Positions 30,889 to 38,364 of a DNA stretch of 64,000 nt are shown in pieces. Position 1 is the stretch's first letter; the number at the start of each line of letters is the position of its first letter. Source of the stretch: a virus. The position numbers and the translations under genes are program-made. The notes under the pieces were generated by a model. The model had not been told where the DNA came from and did no database searches. It saw only the letters and a list, made by a program, of their open reading frames with translations. The stretch covers positions 1 through 64,000 of the IMG/VR virus record IMGVR_UViG_3300018080_000158. One strand, written 5' to 3'.

Positions 30889-31641
30889 TTATAGTAAAAG
30901 GGCATCAAGATCAGAAGTGTCCTCACTGCCATTATCCGAGGGAGAGTCTTCTCCACTGCTTTCAGATCCATCCCCGGCAGAGGAATCGTCGGCCCCTATA
31001 GGATCAGGAGAACCGCAAAGGCGCCTAAGCTCAGAAACATTAGGCTTATACAATTTCTTGTAGTCATAGGGTTTCAAGTAATCTTCAATACTCACCCCTT
31101 CAGGAGTCCACCCTTTTACAAGAGCCTTGAGTTTATCTTCACTCAAACGACCCAAGAAATGGAAACCTTCTCCAGTGGCGCACTCCTTAGAGCCCGTTCC
31201 ACGTTTTACTTCAAAGACACAGCCCCGAAGATTTTTATCCTGATATTGGATCTGATCAAAAAGCCTTTCTTTGGCAGTGCCTTTTGCCACAAAAAGCTTT
31301 TTTACATTTTTTCTCTTTTGCCCCTTCTTGTCTTCCCATTCGCTCGTATCTATCACGGTACTAACATTGATAAAACTTCGACCGATCTTGGCCTGACAAG
31401 CCGGGCAATTATCTTCATTACCAGCACAAGGCCGATAGTTATGCCAGTTTCCGTTAATATTGAAGCTATGCTCGTAAGCAAAAAACCCAGGCGTATCAAG
31501 AAATACTAACCTCGTAGCATTGTCCTTTGGCTGAAAGAAGCGAAGTGGACTGTTTGCACCAGATCTTGCAGCAGCATCCTCTCGCTTCGACTTATCCCAT
31601 CCTTCATCCCCTTCCCAATACCAAGGCTTAGTGTCTGCCAT
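30889..31641 (-). CDS. Single-stranded DNA-binding protein, gp32-like
   Basis: 250 residues. The middle has NYRPCAGNEDNCPACQAKIG, a zinc site like that of T4 gp32, followed by an OB-type segment (KRKNVKKLFVAKGTAKE). The last 45 residues are strongly acidic and disordered (GDGSESSGEDSPSDNGSEDT) and end SDLDALLL, the protein-docking tip of gp32/SSB proteins. It coats single-stranded DNA and recruits partners. Upstream ribosome site ACATGGAGGTGAAAC is clear. Confidence 0.8.
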   Translation of the reverse strand: MADTKPWYWEGDEGWDKSKREDAAARSGANSPLRFFQPKDNATRLVFLDTPGFFAYEHSFNINGNWHNYRPCAGNEDNCPACQAKIGRSFINVSTVIDTSEWEDKKGQKRKNVKKLFVAKGTAKERLFDQIQYQDKNLRGCVFEVKRGTGSKECATGEGFHFLGRLSEDKLKALVKGWTPEGVSIEDYLKPYDYKKLYKPNVSELRRLCGSPDPIGADDSSAGDGSESSGEDSPSDNGSEDTSDLDALLL

Positions 31642-31661
31642 GTTTCACCTCCATGTAGTAA

Positions 31662-31913
31662 TTAATGAAATTTCTTTGGATTGACAAATCCTGACGAAGT
31701 TACGATGCTATTGTCAGGAGGTTGAATAATTGAAGAAGAGCCTTGCTCTACTCTACCTTGTCGGATAAGCTTAGCGTCACCGCTTTTAATCTGGGCTGAC
31801 ATAAGTATTCCCTCAGAATCGACAAAATTCACAGCAGCCACAGAAATATCATATCTAGTCAAGATACGCAGCATGTCAGACAAAAAGCTCTCCGCTCTCT
31901 TGCCTTTCAACAT
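31662..31913 (-). CDS. Small hypothetical protein
   Basis: 83 residues between SSB and primase. N-terminal helical part (SFLSDMLRILTRYDISVAAV) and Ser/Gly-rich C-terminus. AGGGGAGG lies near ATG 31913, overlapping the region of the primase stop. No family known to me. Confidence 0.5.
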   Translation of the reverse strand: MLKGKRAESFLSDMLRILTRYDISVAAVNFVDSEGILMSAQIKSGDAKLIRQGRVEQGSSSIIQPPDNSIVTSSGFVNPKKFH

Positions 31914-31919
31914 CTACTA

Positions 31920-32948
31920 TCACCTCCCCAAGTTTTCTAAATTAGATTCTAAATTACTCAAAACCAGATCCATCTCTTCTTTACTTTTCAAAGCCCCAGG
32001 ATCTTTTCGACCGGCCTTGCCCCAGTCGGCTTGCCTCAAAAGAGACTTGTCCCCAATACGTTCCCATACTATTTTAGTAGCATTCCATCCCGCCAAGTCT
32101 GCATCAAACCCCGTGATAGTAGTCCTTGACGTAAGAGCCAATATTTGACTCTCAGTTATACTACTAGACGCCGACGCTATAGTATTATAACTACACCTCA
32201 AAGCTTTAAGCCTCAATGCATCAATCTCCCCTTCAACTAACACAACCGGCTTTCTCCAGTCTACAAACTCCATACCAAACCAGCAACCAACTTCTTTAAT
32301 CTTAGGAAATACTACATCGTCAAAGCCTGCCTGTTTTGGTCCAATTGTCCACATAGTTTTATTTCGTCTGCTTCTAGCCCTTAAAACAAATATGTTTCCA
32401 TGCCTATCTGTCATTGGAAAGATCACAGCCGAGTCTCTATAACTGTATCTCACCCTGTAAGCATTTTGCATATACTCAGGAATTCCCCTTCCCTCCAAGA
32501 ACTCTCGGCATCTCTTTGCTTCAAAATCGTCTCCCATTTGCAACAGAGGATATTTACGAATGACTTTAGGGGGCAATGGCATTACTTGTTTCGTAGGCTT
32601 AGAGTCCCAAGCATCATTAAGAAGAAGGCGATTATCGTCTCCCTCAAATATCTCACAGGCAGCATACAACTCACCTGCCTCTGTCGGATAGGTATCAGAT
32701 AAAAGAAAAATTCTATGTAGTAATTGACCAAGAATTCTAGGCTGGCGGGAGCAACCAAAACAGTAGTAAACTGAAGGCCCGGACTCGTTCACAGAAAAAC
32801 CAAAGCTCGGATTGGTGTCTATGCCGCCCCCATGAGTATAAGGAGCTAAAGGGCAAGAGCATTGCAACCATCCCCTTTGAGTATCTTGGATCTCATATTG
32901 TTTTATGCCCAACAAAAGCATAAATTTGACCAAGTGCTCTTTGATCAC
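31920..32948 (-). CDS. DNA primase (DnaG-like)
   Basis: 342 residues. Zinc-binding N-terminus: C30, C32, H39, C63 and C66 (SCPLAPYTHGGG, YYCFGC). TOPRIM core: VVLVEGEIDALRLKAL with ITGFDADLAGWNA further on, supplying the catalytic Glu and Asp pair. It makes RNA primers for replication and overlaps the helicase stop by 4 bp (ATGA), as expected for a working pair. Confidence 0.85.
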   Translation of the reverse strand: MIKEHLVKFMLLLGIKQYEIQDTQRGWLQCSCPLAPYTHGGGIDTNPSFGFSVNESGPSVYYCFGCSRQPRILGQLLHRIFLLSDTYPTEAGELYAACEIFEGDDNRLLLNDAWDSKPTKQVMPLPPKVIRKYPLLQMGDDFEAKRCREFLEGRGIPEYMQNAYRVRYSYRDSAVIFPMTDRHGNIFVLRARSRRNKTMWTIGPKQAGFDDVVFPKIKEVGCWFGMEFVDWRKPVVLVEGEIDALRLKALRCSYNTIASASSSITESQILALTSRTTITGFDADLAGWNATKIVWERIGDKSLLRQADWGKAGRKDPGALKSKEEMDLVLSNLESNLENLGR

Positions 32949-34189
32949 TCGCTATCCTCCGAAATCAAAGCGTCCCCATCAACAACGCTATCCTGATCGA
33001 TTGTAGTATTTAGCATGTTGAAGAGTATTCGTATCGACCCAGACTCGCCCTCTCGGCCTTTTAGCAATTGTAGAATTTTATAATCCTTGCCGGTGAAAAA
33101 ATCTGCTTGTCTTTCCGGTCTCAAACCCATAACAATACTGCCAAGCTTTGCCACATCATCACTGCCACCTATATTATCAAGACCCAACCCCTTTTTACTA
33201 AACTGGTAGGAAGCAATAACAGGTATACCAAACTCGTAGCCAATTGATTTGAGAACTTCTGCCGTTTCAGAAATACGCTCCCACTTTGCTCTAAATTGCT
33301 TCCTGGTCCTGAGTAAATAGCCACCGTCTACAAACAAAGCAGAAGGCCTCAACTCTTGGACTCTCAACGCCAGATCTTCCACTGTTGTCTTGAGAGATGC
33401 CCCTATCATATAAAAGGGCTTTTCAGATCCTAGTAATTCATTCACATGAACAAAGGCTGCTTCCTCAGTTAAAGAATCCAAACGGCCTAATCTGAGTTGA
33501 GTAGCCGACACTTTAGCTTTTAAGGCCAGTAATCTACGAGCACACTGGAAAGGAGTCATTTCCATTGGAACAAATAAAGGCACCGCTTCTGATTCCAAAT
33601 AAGTATGCAAGCAAAAGCGAAGCATCAAATAACTCTTTCCTACTCCAGGCCTTCCTACAAGGACAACCACATCTCCAGACTGCGCCCCGTCTAAAACACG
33701 ATCTAAGAAAGGAAACCCCAAAGGCACACCAGACAGACCCGAAGCAGCTCTCCTAGTATTGTGCGCCTTCATTACTTGCTCGGCTTCTTTTCCTAAAACA
33801 TGGATCTTATCCCGTCCTCCATAACCCGACAGTCCAAATGTCAATTCCCTTAACGAGTCTTTTGCTACACTCAAACGGCCACCTACCGCTTGATCTTTTA
33901 TCTTCTCTACTGCATTGACGATCAGTTGAGACTCGTATCTCTTTATGACCTGTTCTATCCAATAACCCAAAGGCTCATCGGGCAAGTTTCCAAAACGTAT
34001 CCCTGTCTCCACTTCAACCGTTCTTTGAGACGGCACAGACTTGAACAGTCTTTGATGGTTAGTAATAGCATCATATATTTCTAGCTCCTCGGAACGAAAA
34101 TACTTTCTAGCAATTCCACTCTCTGTGAGAGTTTGAATTCCTCTCTTATCAGAGATCAATTTTTTTAAAAGACCTAAACCTGCACTCAT
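32945..34189 (-). CDS. dnaB: Replicative DNA helicase, DnaB-like
   Basis: 414 residues with an N-terminal helical domain and a RecA-type ATPase: Walker A VGRPGVGKSYL (178-188), PMEMTPFQCARR (motif H1a), Walker B SALFVDGGYLL, and RMPG-like AKLGSIVMGLRPERQ with a C-terminal arginine-rich motif. Unwinds the fork; adjacent primase and loader-like protein complete the set. Sequence is far from host DnaB but all motif positions fit. Confidence 0.85.
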   Translation of the reverse strand: MSAGLGLLKKLISDKRGIQTLTESGIARKYFRSEELEIYDAITNHQRLFKSVPSQRTVEVETGIRFGNLPDEPLGYWIEQVIKRYESQLIVNAVEKIKDQAVGGRLSVAKDSLRELTFGLSGYGGRDKIHVLGKEAEQVMKAHNTRRAASGLSGVPLGFPFLDRVLDGAQSGDVVVLVGRPGVGKSYLMLRFCLHTYLESEAVPLFVPMEMTPFQCARRLLALKAKVSATQLRLGRLDSLTEEAAFVHVNELLGSEKPFYMIGASLKTTVEDLALRVQELRPSALFVDGGYLLRTRKQFRAKWERISETAEVLKSIGYEFGIPVIASYQFSKKGLGLDNIGGSDDVAKLGSIVMGLRPERQADFFTGKDYKILQLLKGREGESGSIRILFNMLNTTIDQDSVVDGDALISEDSE

Positions 34190-34932
34190 ATGTCTAAAGT
34201 CCTAACAGAGTATTTGCTTTCCAAGTAGGACTGTGATCTTAAATTGCATACAAGTGAGTTTTCTAATATCAAATTAGACACAGCATTGCCCAAACACAAC
34301 GACTCTGTTGCCATTCGCTTAAGTGCTAAAGGTACTGTAGTAATTTCAGAGGGGATGTACCAGGTAAACACCATAGGCAATTTCTTAGACAGTCTATGCT
34401 CTAACAATGGATACAACGCAGCCGGAACTTTACTAGGGTTCACTCGAACAGCCCAGTGGTGCCAAAACAACAAAGCAGCAAGATATATTCTATCCAAAGT
34501 CGGGGAAGAGGGATTAGAGAAAAATTCAGAATCATCCAAAGAAGGAAATGGGCCTCCAGACAGAAGGCGCAGCAAACAATCTGTTGTAACTGTGCGAACG
34601 CCGCACCTTACCGAAAGGGCATATGTTATGGGTAGTAATTGAGACAAGGAAGAGAGAAGAGAATGCTGATTAGATATTACTATGATCCAAGGAATGTCCC
34701 GATCGGATGCCCCTAACCGAATCGTTTCTAACTGAATACATACCTCCTTAATTGCTTTTACTGTTTGCTTGTTGGGAACCTCCATGTTTTTGATCCATCT
34801 CTTAAGCTCATATTCTCCACTTATCAAATTGTTAATTATCTGATTAAGTATTACAGTCGGTATGGCATCTTTAGTCTTTTGGATCTTCTTCAATTCCCAC
34901 GGCAACACAAGATCAAGTTTATTGGTTTTCAT
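34186..34932 (-). CDS. Possible helicase loader, degenerate ATPase
   Basis: 248 residues between the initiator-like and DnaB-like genes. IPWIIVISNQHSLLSSLSQL is placed where DnaC/P proteins have their Walker A, but the G-K-S/T is missing; later AALLFWHHWAVRVNPSKV and LPMVFTWYIPSEITT mimic the strand order of such ATPases. This suggests a loader that lost ATP binding. No family signature proves it. The stop overlaps the DnaB start (4 bp). Confidence 0.4.
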   Translation of the reverse strand: MKTNKLDLVLPWELKKIQKTKDAIPTVILNQIINNLISGEYELKRWIKNMEVPNKQTVKAIKEVCIQLETIRLGASDRDIPWIIVISNQHSLLSSLSQLLPITYALSVRCGVRTVTTDCLLRLLSGGPFPSLDDSEFFSNPSSPTLDRIYLAALLFWHHWAVRVNPSKVPAALYPLLEHRLSKKLPMVFTWYIPSEITTVPLALKRMATESLCLGNAVSNLILENSLVCNLRSQSYLESKYSVRTLDI

Positions 34933-34937
34933 AACTA

Positions 34938-35849
34938 CTAATCCTCCGTGGCCATCAAACTGAAAATGAAATGATTGATTATGTCTCTATGCATAAAATA
35001 CTGCCTAAAGTCGAAAAAAGGCAAAAGAGTAATAGGATCGCCTCTTCTGTCTAACAACGCATCAGACATTTGAATCCAATGCTCAACTATCAAATCTATC
35101 AGCTCGTTCGGGTCTCTCTCTATCTGCTCGCAGTAAGACAACCAATTCTTAGCACTTCCCCAGTCCCTGGCAGTCCAAGCAGAGTTGAATTCAATACCTC
35201 CTTCCTCACAAGCAATCTTAATTCTCTCATAAAGCCATACAGGTTTTTTCTTGGCAGACAGTTTTAATTTAGCTGCTTTCTTTTCCTTTGACTTGGAGTA
35301 CTTCTCTTGGCCAATAGCCAAAGCTTCTTCAATTCGCATTAGTGCATCCCTTCGCATTTTAACCGGCTGTACTTTCCTATTAGGATTTTCGCCTTGCCAT
35401 AAAATACTCAAACTAGCAAATGCTCTGTCCAAACCAGCCATCCCAAAAAACTCAACTACTTCATGCAAAGACGCAACCAAATCCCTCAAACCTGGGATGT
35501 TGATAGTGTATCGACAAGGTTTGGATGAGTACATAGAGCTGGAGTCAACGTCTTTATAAAAGACTCCAAACTTTAAAAGCCCATTCACAGATCGAATCGT
35601 AGTTCTTAAACCGGCCATAGCACTAACAGGCATCAAACCTGCTTTAACATTTCCGTAAAGCAGATATTTTGTCCTTGTCTTCAAAGATAGTCTTTGCATT
35701 CCCAAAGTGGATCTTAACAGGTAAGTATACACAAAATGTTCTCCGGCAGTATGTGAGAACAGTGGCCCCCAAGTACTTAGCAGTTTGAAGGCAGTAGAAA
35801 AAGCAGAAGGTCTATCAAAACTAAAATCCCGATCAAGACCTTTAGACAT
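34938..35849 (-). CDS. Lambda O-like replication initiator candidate
   Basis: 303 residues. The N-terminal 110 residues (FVYTYLLRSTLGMQRLSLKT, then MAGLRTTIRSVNGLLKFG) suggest a winged helix-turn-helix as in O and RepA-type initiators; a linker rich in Lys follows; the C-terminal part has ERIKIACEEGGIEFNSAWTA and a helical end. Its gene lies downstream of a 22-bp palindromic repeat array and upstream of loader, helicase and primase genes, the O-P-helicase order. AAGGAG lies 8 bp before the ATG. Confidence 0.55.
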   Translation of the reverse strand: MSKGLDRDFSFDRPSAFSTAFKLLSTWGPLFSHTAGEHFVYTYLLRSTLGMQRLSLKTRTKYLLYGNVKAGLMPVSAMAGLRTTIRSVNGLLKFGVFYKDVDSSSMYSSKPCRYTINIPGLRDLVASLHEVVEFFGMAGLDRAFASLSILWQGENPNRKVQPVKMRRDALMRIEEALAIGQEKYSKSKEKKAAKLKLSAKKKPVWLYERIKIACEEGGIEFNSAWTARDWGSAKNWLSYCEQIERDPNELIDLIVEHWIQMSDALLDRRGDPITLLPFFDFRQYFMHRDIINHFIFSLMATED

Positions 35850-35867
35850 CTGTTAATCTCCTTATCA

Positions 35868-35885
35868 CTTTCAGACGATTGAAAC
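35868..35885. promoter_or_regulatory. 18-bp palindromic operator, site 5
   Basis: CTTTCAGACGATTGAAAC, 17 of 18 positions of the reverse-complement consensus. It lies 19 bp before the ATG of the initiator-like gene, between the iteron array and the ribosome site. Confidence 0.7.
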
Positions 35886-35909
35886 CAAATCAAGATTGCA
35901 TTTCTGTGT

Positions 35910-35929
35910 GCGTTCCGTTTTTGGAACGC
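35910..35929. promoter_or_regulatory. Inverted repeat near the origin candidate
   Basis: GCGTTCC and GGAACGC form 7-bp arms around GTTTTT. Located between operator site 5 and the AT-rich part of the origin candidate. Could be a hairpin or a protein site. Confidence 0.4.
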
Positions 35930-35969
35930 TCAAAGATTATCTCTTATTATAGGCTCATATTATATATTC

Positions 35970-36066
35970 ATATTATATAGTGTGACACCAGTGTCATAGT
36001 ACTATGACACCCGTGACACAGTACTATGACAGCCATGTCATAGTACTATGACAGCCATGTCATAGT
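35970..36066. repeat. 22-bp palindromic iterons (origin candidate)
   Basis: TGTCATAGTACTATGACA, a perfect 18-bp palindrome, begins at 35992 and 36036; a close variant begins at 36014 and a half copy at 36058, each exactly 22 bp apart (two helical turns). A degenerate unit lies at 35970. An AT-rich tract (35938-35980) flanks the array and the O-like gene follows, so a replication origin is likely. An operator cluster or partition site would give the same picture. Confidence 0.7.
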
Positions 36067-36085
36067 CTCTACTAGTATTTTTTCC

Positions 36086-36114
36086 TTGACAAGTGCCATT
36101 TTGACTCATAATAT
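36086..36114 (+). promoter_or_regulatory. Plus-strand promoter of the OOP-like RNA
   Basis: TTGACA (36086-36091), 17 bases, TAATAT (36109-36114). It fires away from the initiator gene, toward the terminator at 36169. Confidence 0.6.
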
Positions 36115-36120
36115 ACTCAC

Positions 36121-36205
36121 AGACAACGGGCTTTTTGCCCGTTCATCTCACCTCTCTTTCCCTACGTTGGGGGCTGGTAATGGGCGACCAGCCCCCTTCT
36201 ATTTT
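36121..36205 (+). ncRNA. OOP-like small RNA
   Basis: Predicted RNA of about 85 nt starting near 36121 and ending in the T-run after the terminator. It holds two hairpins: AACGGGC/GCCCGTT (36125-36131 with 36137-36143) and the 10-bp terminator. Like lambda OOP RNA it starts beside the origin, runs opposite to the initiator gene and ends at the 3 prime end of the next gene, reaching its stop codon. No protein frame is needed for it. Confidence 0.55.
36169..36205 (+). terminator. Intrinsic terminator
   Basis: GGGGGCTGGT (36169-36178) pairs perfectly with ACCAGCCCCC (36187-36196), then TTCTATTTT. On minus the hairpin lacks a T-run. Confidence 0.65.
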
Positions 36206-36509
36206 AGCCATCCTTTGACTCGAACAAAGGTTTTGGATCAAAATCAGCACAGAGTAATTGGTTCAAAAATAGTACTTCAAAATCAATCGCTTCATCTCTT
36301 CTATCAAAACCAACCTTGGTTATCAATCTGCGTGTTCCATCAGAGTGATTTAAGTATACTTTCCATTTGTTGGTCTTGGGATCGTATTCGACATTTGAGG
36401 CCCGTGTAACGGCCTTGTTCCCAGGAATGTCCCTCACAATACTATCATCATTATATAGAGTAATTATAGTACCGTCAGGCTCTATAACAAAGACTTGTTC
36501 CTTAATCAT
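36204..36509 (-). CDS. Hypothetical protein
   Basis: 101 residues with GGAGAGAGTAGCG before ATG 36509. Beta-rich (VFVIEPDGTIITLYNDDSIV) with R-D and K-W-K turns, then a helical C-terminal part. It sits where cII lies in lambda relative to OOP RNA, but its sequence shows no helix-turn-helix or other tie to CII. Function unknown. Confidence 0.55.
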   Translation of the reverse strand: MIKEQVFVIEPDGTIITLYNDDSIVRDIPGNKAVTRASNVEYDPKTNKWKVYLNHSDGTRRLITKVGFDRRDEAIDFEVLFLNQLLCADFDPKPLFESKDG

Positions 36510-36547
36510 CGCTACTCTCTCCTGTAGTAGTTAAAAGAAGAAGGGAC

Positions 36548-36608
36548 GGCCCCTCAAAGCGTGGTTTGTGGCCAAGGCCGGGTAGGTCACAACTCGCTAA
36601 GAGGGACC
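36548..36608 (-). other. Imperfect long hairpin, leader of the next gene
   Basis: GGCCCCTC and GAGGGACC pair over 8 bp with one position that is a C-A mismatch on plus but G-U on minus; a 2x2 bulge and AGCG/CGCT follow, then inner GGCC/GGCC. The minus-strand RNA is therefore the more stable form. Located in the gap before the gene ending at 36204. Confidence 0.4.
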
Positions 36609-36620
36609 TGTTAGTAATAT

Positions 36621-36827
36621 CTACCTAGTACCAAGACTCTGTCCAACATTGCTTACCTTGTAGTAATCAGGTTTCTTGCGAACATCTTTAACAACTCCGG
36701 CAAGAGTCTTTTGCATCTTTTCCCCTAGAGTTAAACACCCCTTACCGTTAAAGCCATGCCCCTCTATAGTAACATCAGATCCATCTGGGGAAATTACTAT
36801 TTCTAAAATCTTGGCTTTGCCAGCCAT
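36621..36827 (-). CDS. DUF2997 family protein
   Basis: 68 residues from ATG 36827 with GGAGGTGATGGT in front. EIVISPDGSDVTIEGHGFNG, then CLTLGEKMQKTLAGV fits the DUF2997 pattern (I-x-V-S-P-D-G, G-x-G-F-x-G-x-x-C, helical end). In bacteria this family lies next to DUF1257 and a Ycf46-like ATPase; here DUF1257 is the upstream gene and the ATPase lies 12 kb downstream in transcription order. No activity is established. Confidence 0.7.
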   Translation of the reverse strand: MAGKAKILEIVISPDGSDVTIEGHGFNGKGCLTLGEKMQKTLAGVVKDVRKKPDYYKVSNVGQSLGTR

Positions 36828-36838
36828 ACCATCACCTC

Positions 36839-37213
36839 CTAATATCCTACGCAAGCTCTCAAAACGATCCTTCCGTCCTCTTGGACCTTCCGACCTGTAA
36901 TACTCATCCGATTGCTCCTAGCAAATTTGCGAATGGTCTCTTCAGCATAGCTGCGAGTAATTTCCTGGCCCCCTCTCAAGCGACGAAGGAGTGAACTGTC
37001 TGTGTCTCCCTCAAGACGAAAGCCTCCTTTATAGTGTACAAGACACGCAGTGCCACCCGCTGGGTCTCGAAGAGTATACTTCACATCATTGCCGGATCTG
37101 CTTCTTTTTGCCAGCTCTGTGTTCTCTTCCAAAGAGACACCGAGTTTTTCACAAGTAATTTTGAAACACTCCAAATCCTCAATCACTACTCCAGACTTCA
37201 TCCAAAAACTCAT
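36839..37213 (-). CDS. DUF1257 (Ycf35-like) family protein
   Basis: 124 residues with AAAGAGAGGAGGACAAC before ATG 37213. IEDLECFKITCEKLGV at the start, GDTDSSLLRRLRGGQEITRS, then YAEETIRKFARSNRM and VQEDGRIVLRACVGY are the DUF1257/Ycf35 plan (start segment, Q-x-Y-A-E-E-x-x-R region, D-G-x-I end). The adjacent DUF2997 gene is the usual partner. Function not known in bacteria or plastids. Confidence 0.7.
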   Translation of the reverse strand: MSFWMKSGVVIEDLECFKITCEKLGVSLEENTELAKRSRSGNDVKYTLRDPAGGTACLVHYKGGFRLEGDTDSSLLRRLRGGQEITRSYAEETIRKFARSNRMSITGRKVQEDGRIVLRACVGY

Positions 37214-37259
37214 TTTGTTGTCCTCCTCTCTTTAAAGGTTAAATGTATTTACTGCTATT

Positions 37260-37823
37260 TCAAAAACGCAAGTATCTCATATTTAAACCAGGTGGAAGCC
37301 ATTTTTCTACGGTTACAAGCTTCTTAAGGGTTTCGACTGGAAGCATCTTTTGGTGTCGTAAGTAAGTCTGCGATAGCTGTGAGGCATGTAGTAAATCCAA
37401 AGCTTCTTCTTTTTTGAGAAATGAAAACTTACCCTTAAGATAGGCATTAGTTAAAGTGTGCGCTATACTATTGTTTGCATATCTATCTGGGAAAGCTACT
37501 CTGAAAGGTTTGATAGTAACAGTGGGATGTTTTTCTTTATCGACTACTCTCAAGTAGAATGAAAAAGAAATGTAAGGTGTATTTGGAGTTCTGTGTTGCA
37601 GAAACAGTTTTAAGTAGGGACATGGACTTATAAACCTACGGGAATCCCTTATACTATCGGCCAGATCTTCCTTTGATCGATAGACGAAATTTAAATTTAC
37701 TGCTTTGAAAAAAGGAATTTCCTGACCATTTTGAATTAGGAAGAGTAAAAACTTTTCATGACACTCACGCAGGCTGTTTCTATAAACGCCGCCATGGTAC
37801 TCAAAACTGTATTGTCTCTCCAT
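37260..37823 (-). CDS. Hypothetical protein, operator-linked
   Basis: 187 residues from ATG 37823 with GGGGGTG five bases upstream; a TTG start at 37856 would fall on the -10 and is rejected. Basic protein with beta segments (ISFSFYLRVVDKEKHPTV), then a helical C-terminus (LKKLVTVEKWLPPGLN). A promoter and operator sit directly upstream, suggesting expression under the phage regulator. Not recognised. Confidence 0.6.
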   Translation of the reverse strand: MERQYSFEYHGGVYRNSLRECHEKFLLFLIQNGQEIPFFKAVNLNFVYRSKEDLADSIRDSRRFISPCPYLKLFLQHRTPNTPYISFSFYLRVVDKEKHPTVTIKPFRVAFPDRYANNSIAHTLTNAYLKGKFSFLKKEEALDLLHASQLSQTYLRHQKMLPVETLKKLVTVEKWLPPGLNMRYLRF

Positions 37824-37856
37824 CTCTACACCCCCGGCCTTTTTTTGCACTAGCAA

Positions 37857-37885
37857 GAAATAGCATAGCTTAAATTTTTTGTCAA
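37857..37885 (-). promoter_or_regulatory. Minus-strand promoter, operator-linked
   Basis: TTGACA (37880-37885 on minus), 17-base spacer, TATTTC with TGC directly upstream. A 28-bp stretch (37860-37887) is identical to the one at 46888-46915. Confidence 0.6.
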
Positions 37886-37910
37886 GTGTTTTTTTAAGGG
37901 CGTTTTTTCA

Positions 37911-37928
37911 CTTTCAATCGTCTGAAAG
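37911..37928. promoter_or_regulatory. 18-bp palindromic operator, site 6
   Basis: CTTTCAATCGTCTGAAAG, perfect consensus, 25 bp upstream of the -35 of the 37857 promoter and 24 bp after the stop of the next right-hand gene. Confidence 0.75.
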
Positions 37929-37952
37929 TAACATTTATAAGCTATTAATATG

Positions 37953-38132
37953 CTAGTGTTTAGAGGTATCTTTTATTACCCTATCAACTATTCTATCGAT
38001 TTTCTCTCTCCATTTCTTATAGCAAATAGCCAAGGCTTGATTTTTAGGTCGGCCCTCGGACATAAGGAAACCCACGCATCGATTAATATACTCAGATTCT
38101 TTTTCTTTGGGATTCGGTTTTGGAATAGGCAT
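37953..38132 (-). CDS. Small protein with FxxRC...AICYxxW pattern
   Basis: 59 residues from ATG 38132 with GGGAGGTGGTTCATT. MPIPKPNPKEKESEYINRC, then ALAICYKKWREK is the N-terminal motif of proteins I know from phage prohead-protease regions and many free-standing phage genes (P-x-P-K, then R-C-x, then Q-x-x-A-I-C-x-x-x-W). It is short, so the match is to a motif, not a full family. Possibly head-assembly related given its place near the portal and MuF genes. Confidence 0.6.
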   Translation of the reverse strand: MPIPKPNPKEKESEYINRCVGFLMSEGRPKNQALAICYKKWREKIDRIVDRVIKDTSKH

Positions 38133-38364
38133 AATGAACCACCTCCCATATACTTAATATTGGACAAACTGAAAATCTAAGTAATAAGATACAAAAGAAA
38201 CACTCAAAACAGAAAGGAAGTTCGGTTAAAACTTTTGGATGCAATACTCCAAATACTAGCCCGTGCTCGGTTTTCTTCTTGAACCATGTAGATTTGAGCC
38301 CCCAAAAGCATACCCACTTTTTGTCAAATAGAGCGTTCGGAAAATGTCTAATTCTCATCTTCAT
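38092..38364 (-). CDS. Small hypothetical protein, possibly membrane-associated
   Basis: 90 residues from ATG 38364, overlapping the previous stop (ATGA). After MKMRIRHFPNALFDKKWVCF a hydrophobic cysteine-rich stretch (CFECFFCILLLRFSVCPILS) may be a membrane helix. The last 40 bp overlap the next gene. Evidence is modest: start coupling and length. Confidence 0.4.
   Translation of the reverse strand: MKMRIRHFPNALFDKKWVCFWGLKSTWFKKKTEHGLVFGVLHPKVLTELPFCFECFFCILLLRFSVCPILSIWEVVHYAYSKTESQRKRI

Noticed and set aside
37824-37856. TTG start extending the 37260 gene
   Set aside because: It would begin at the edge of the -10 box; the ATG at 37823 has a GGGGGTG site.
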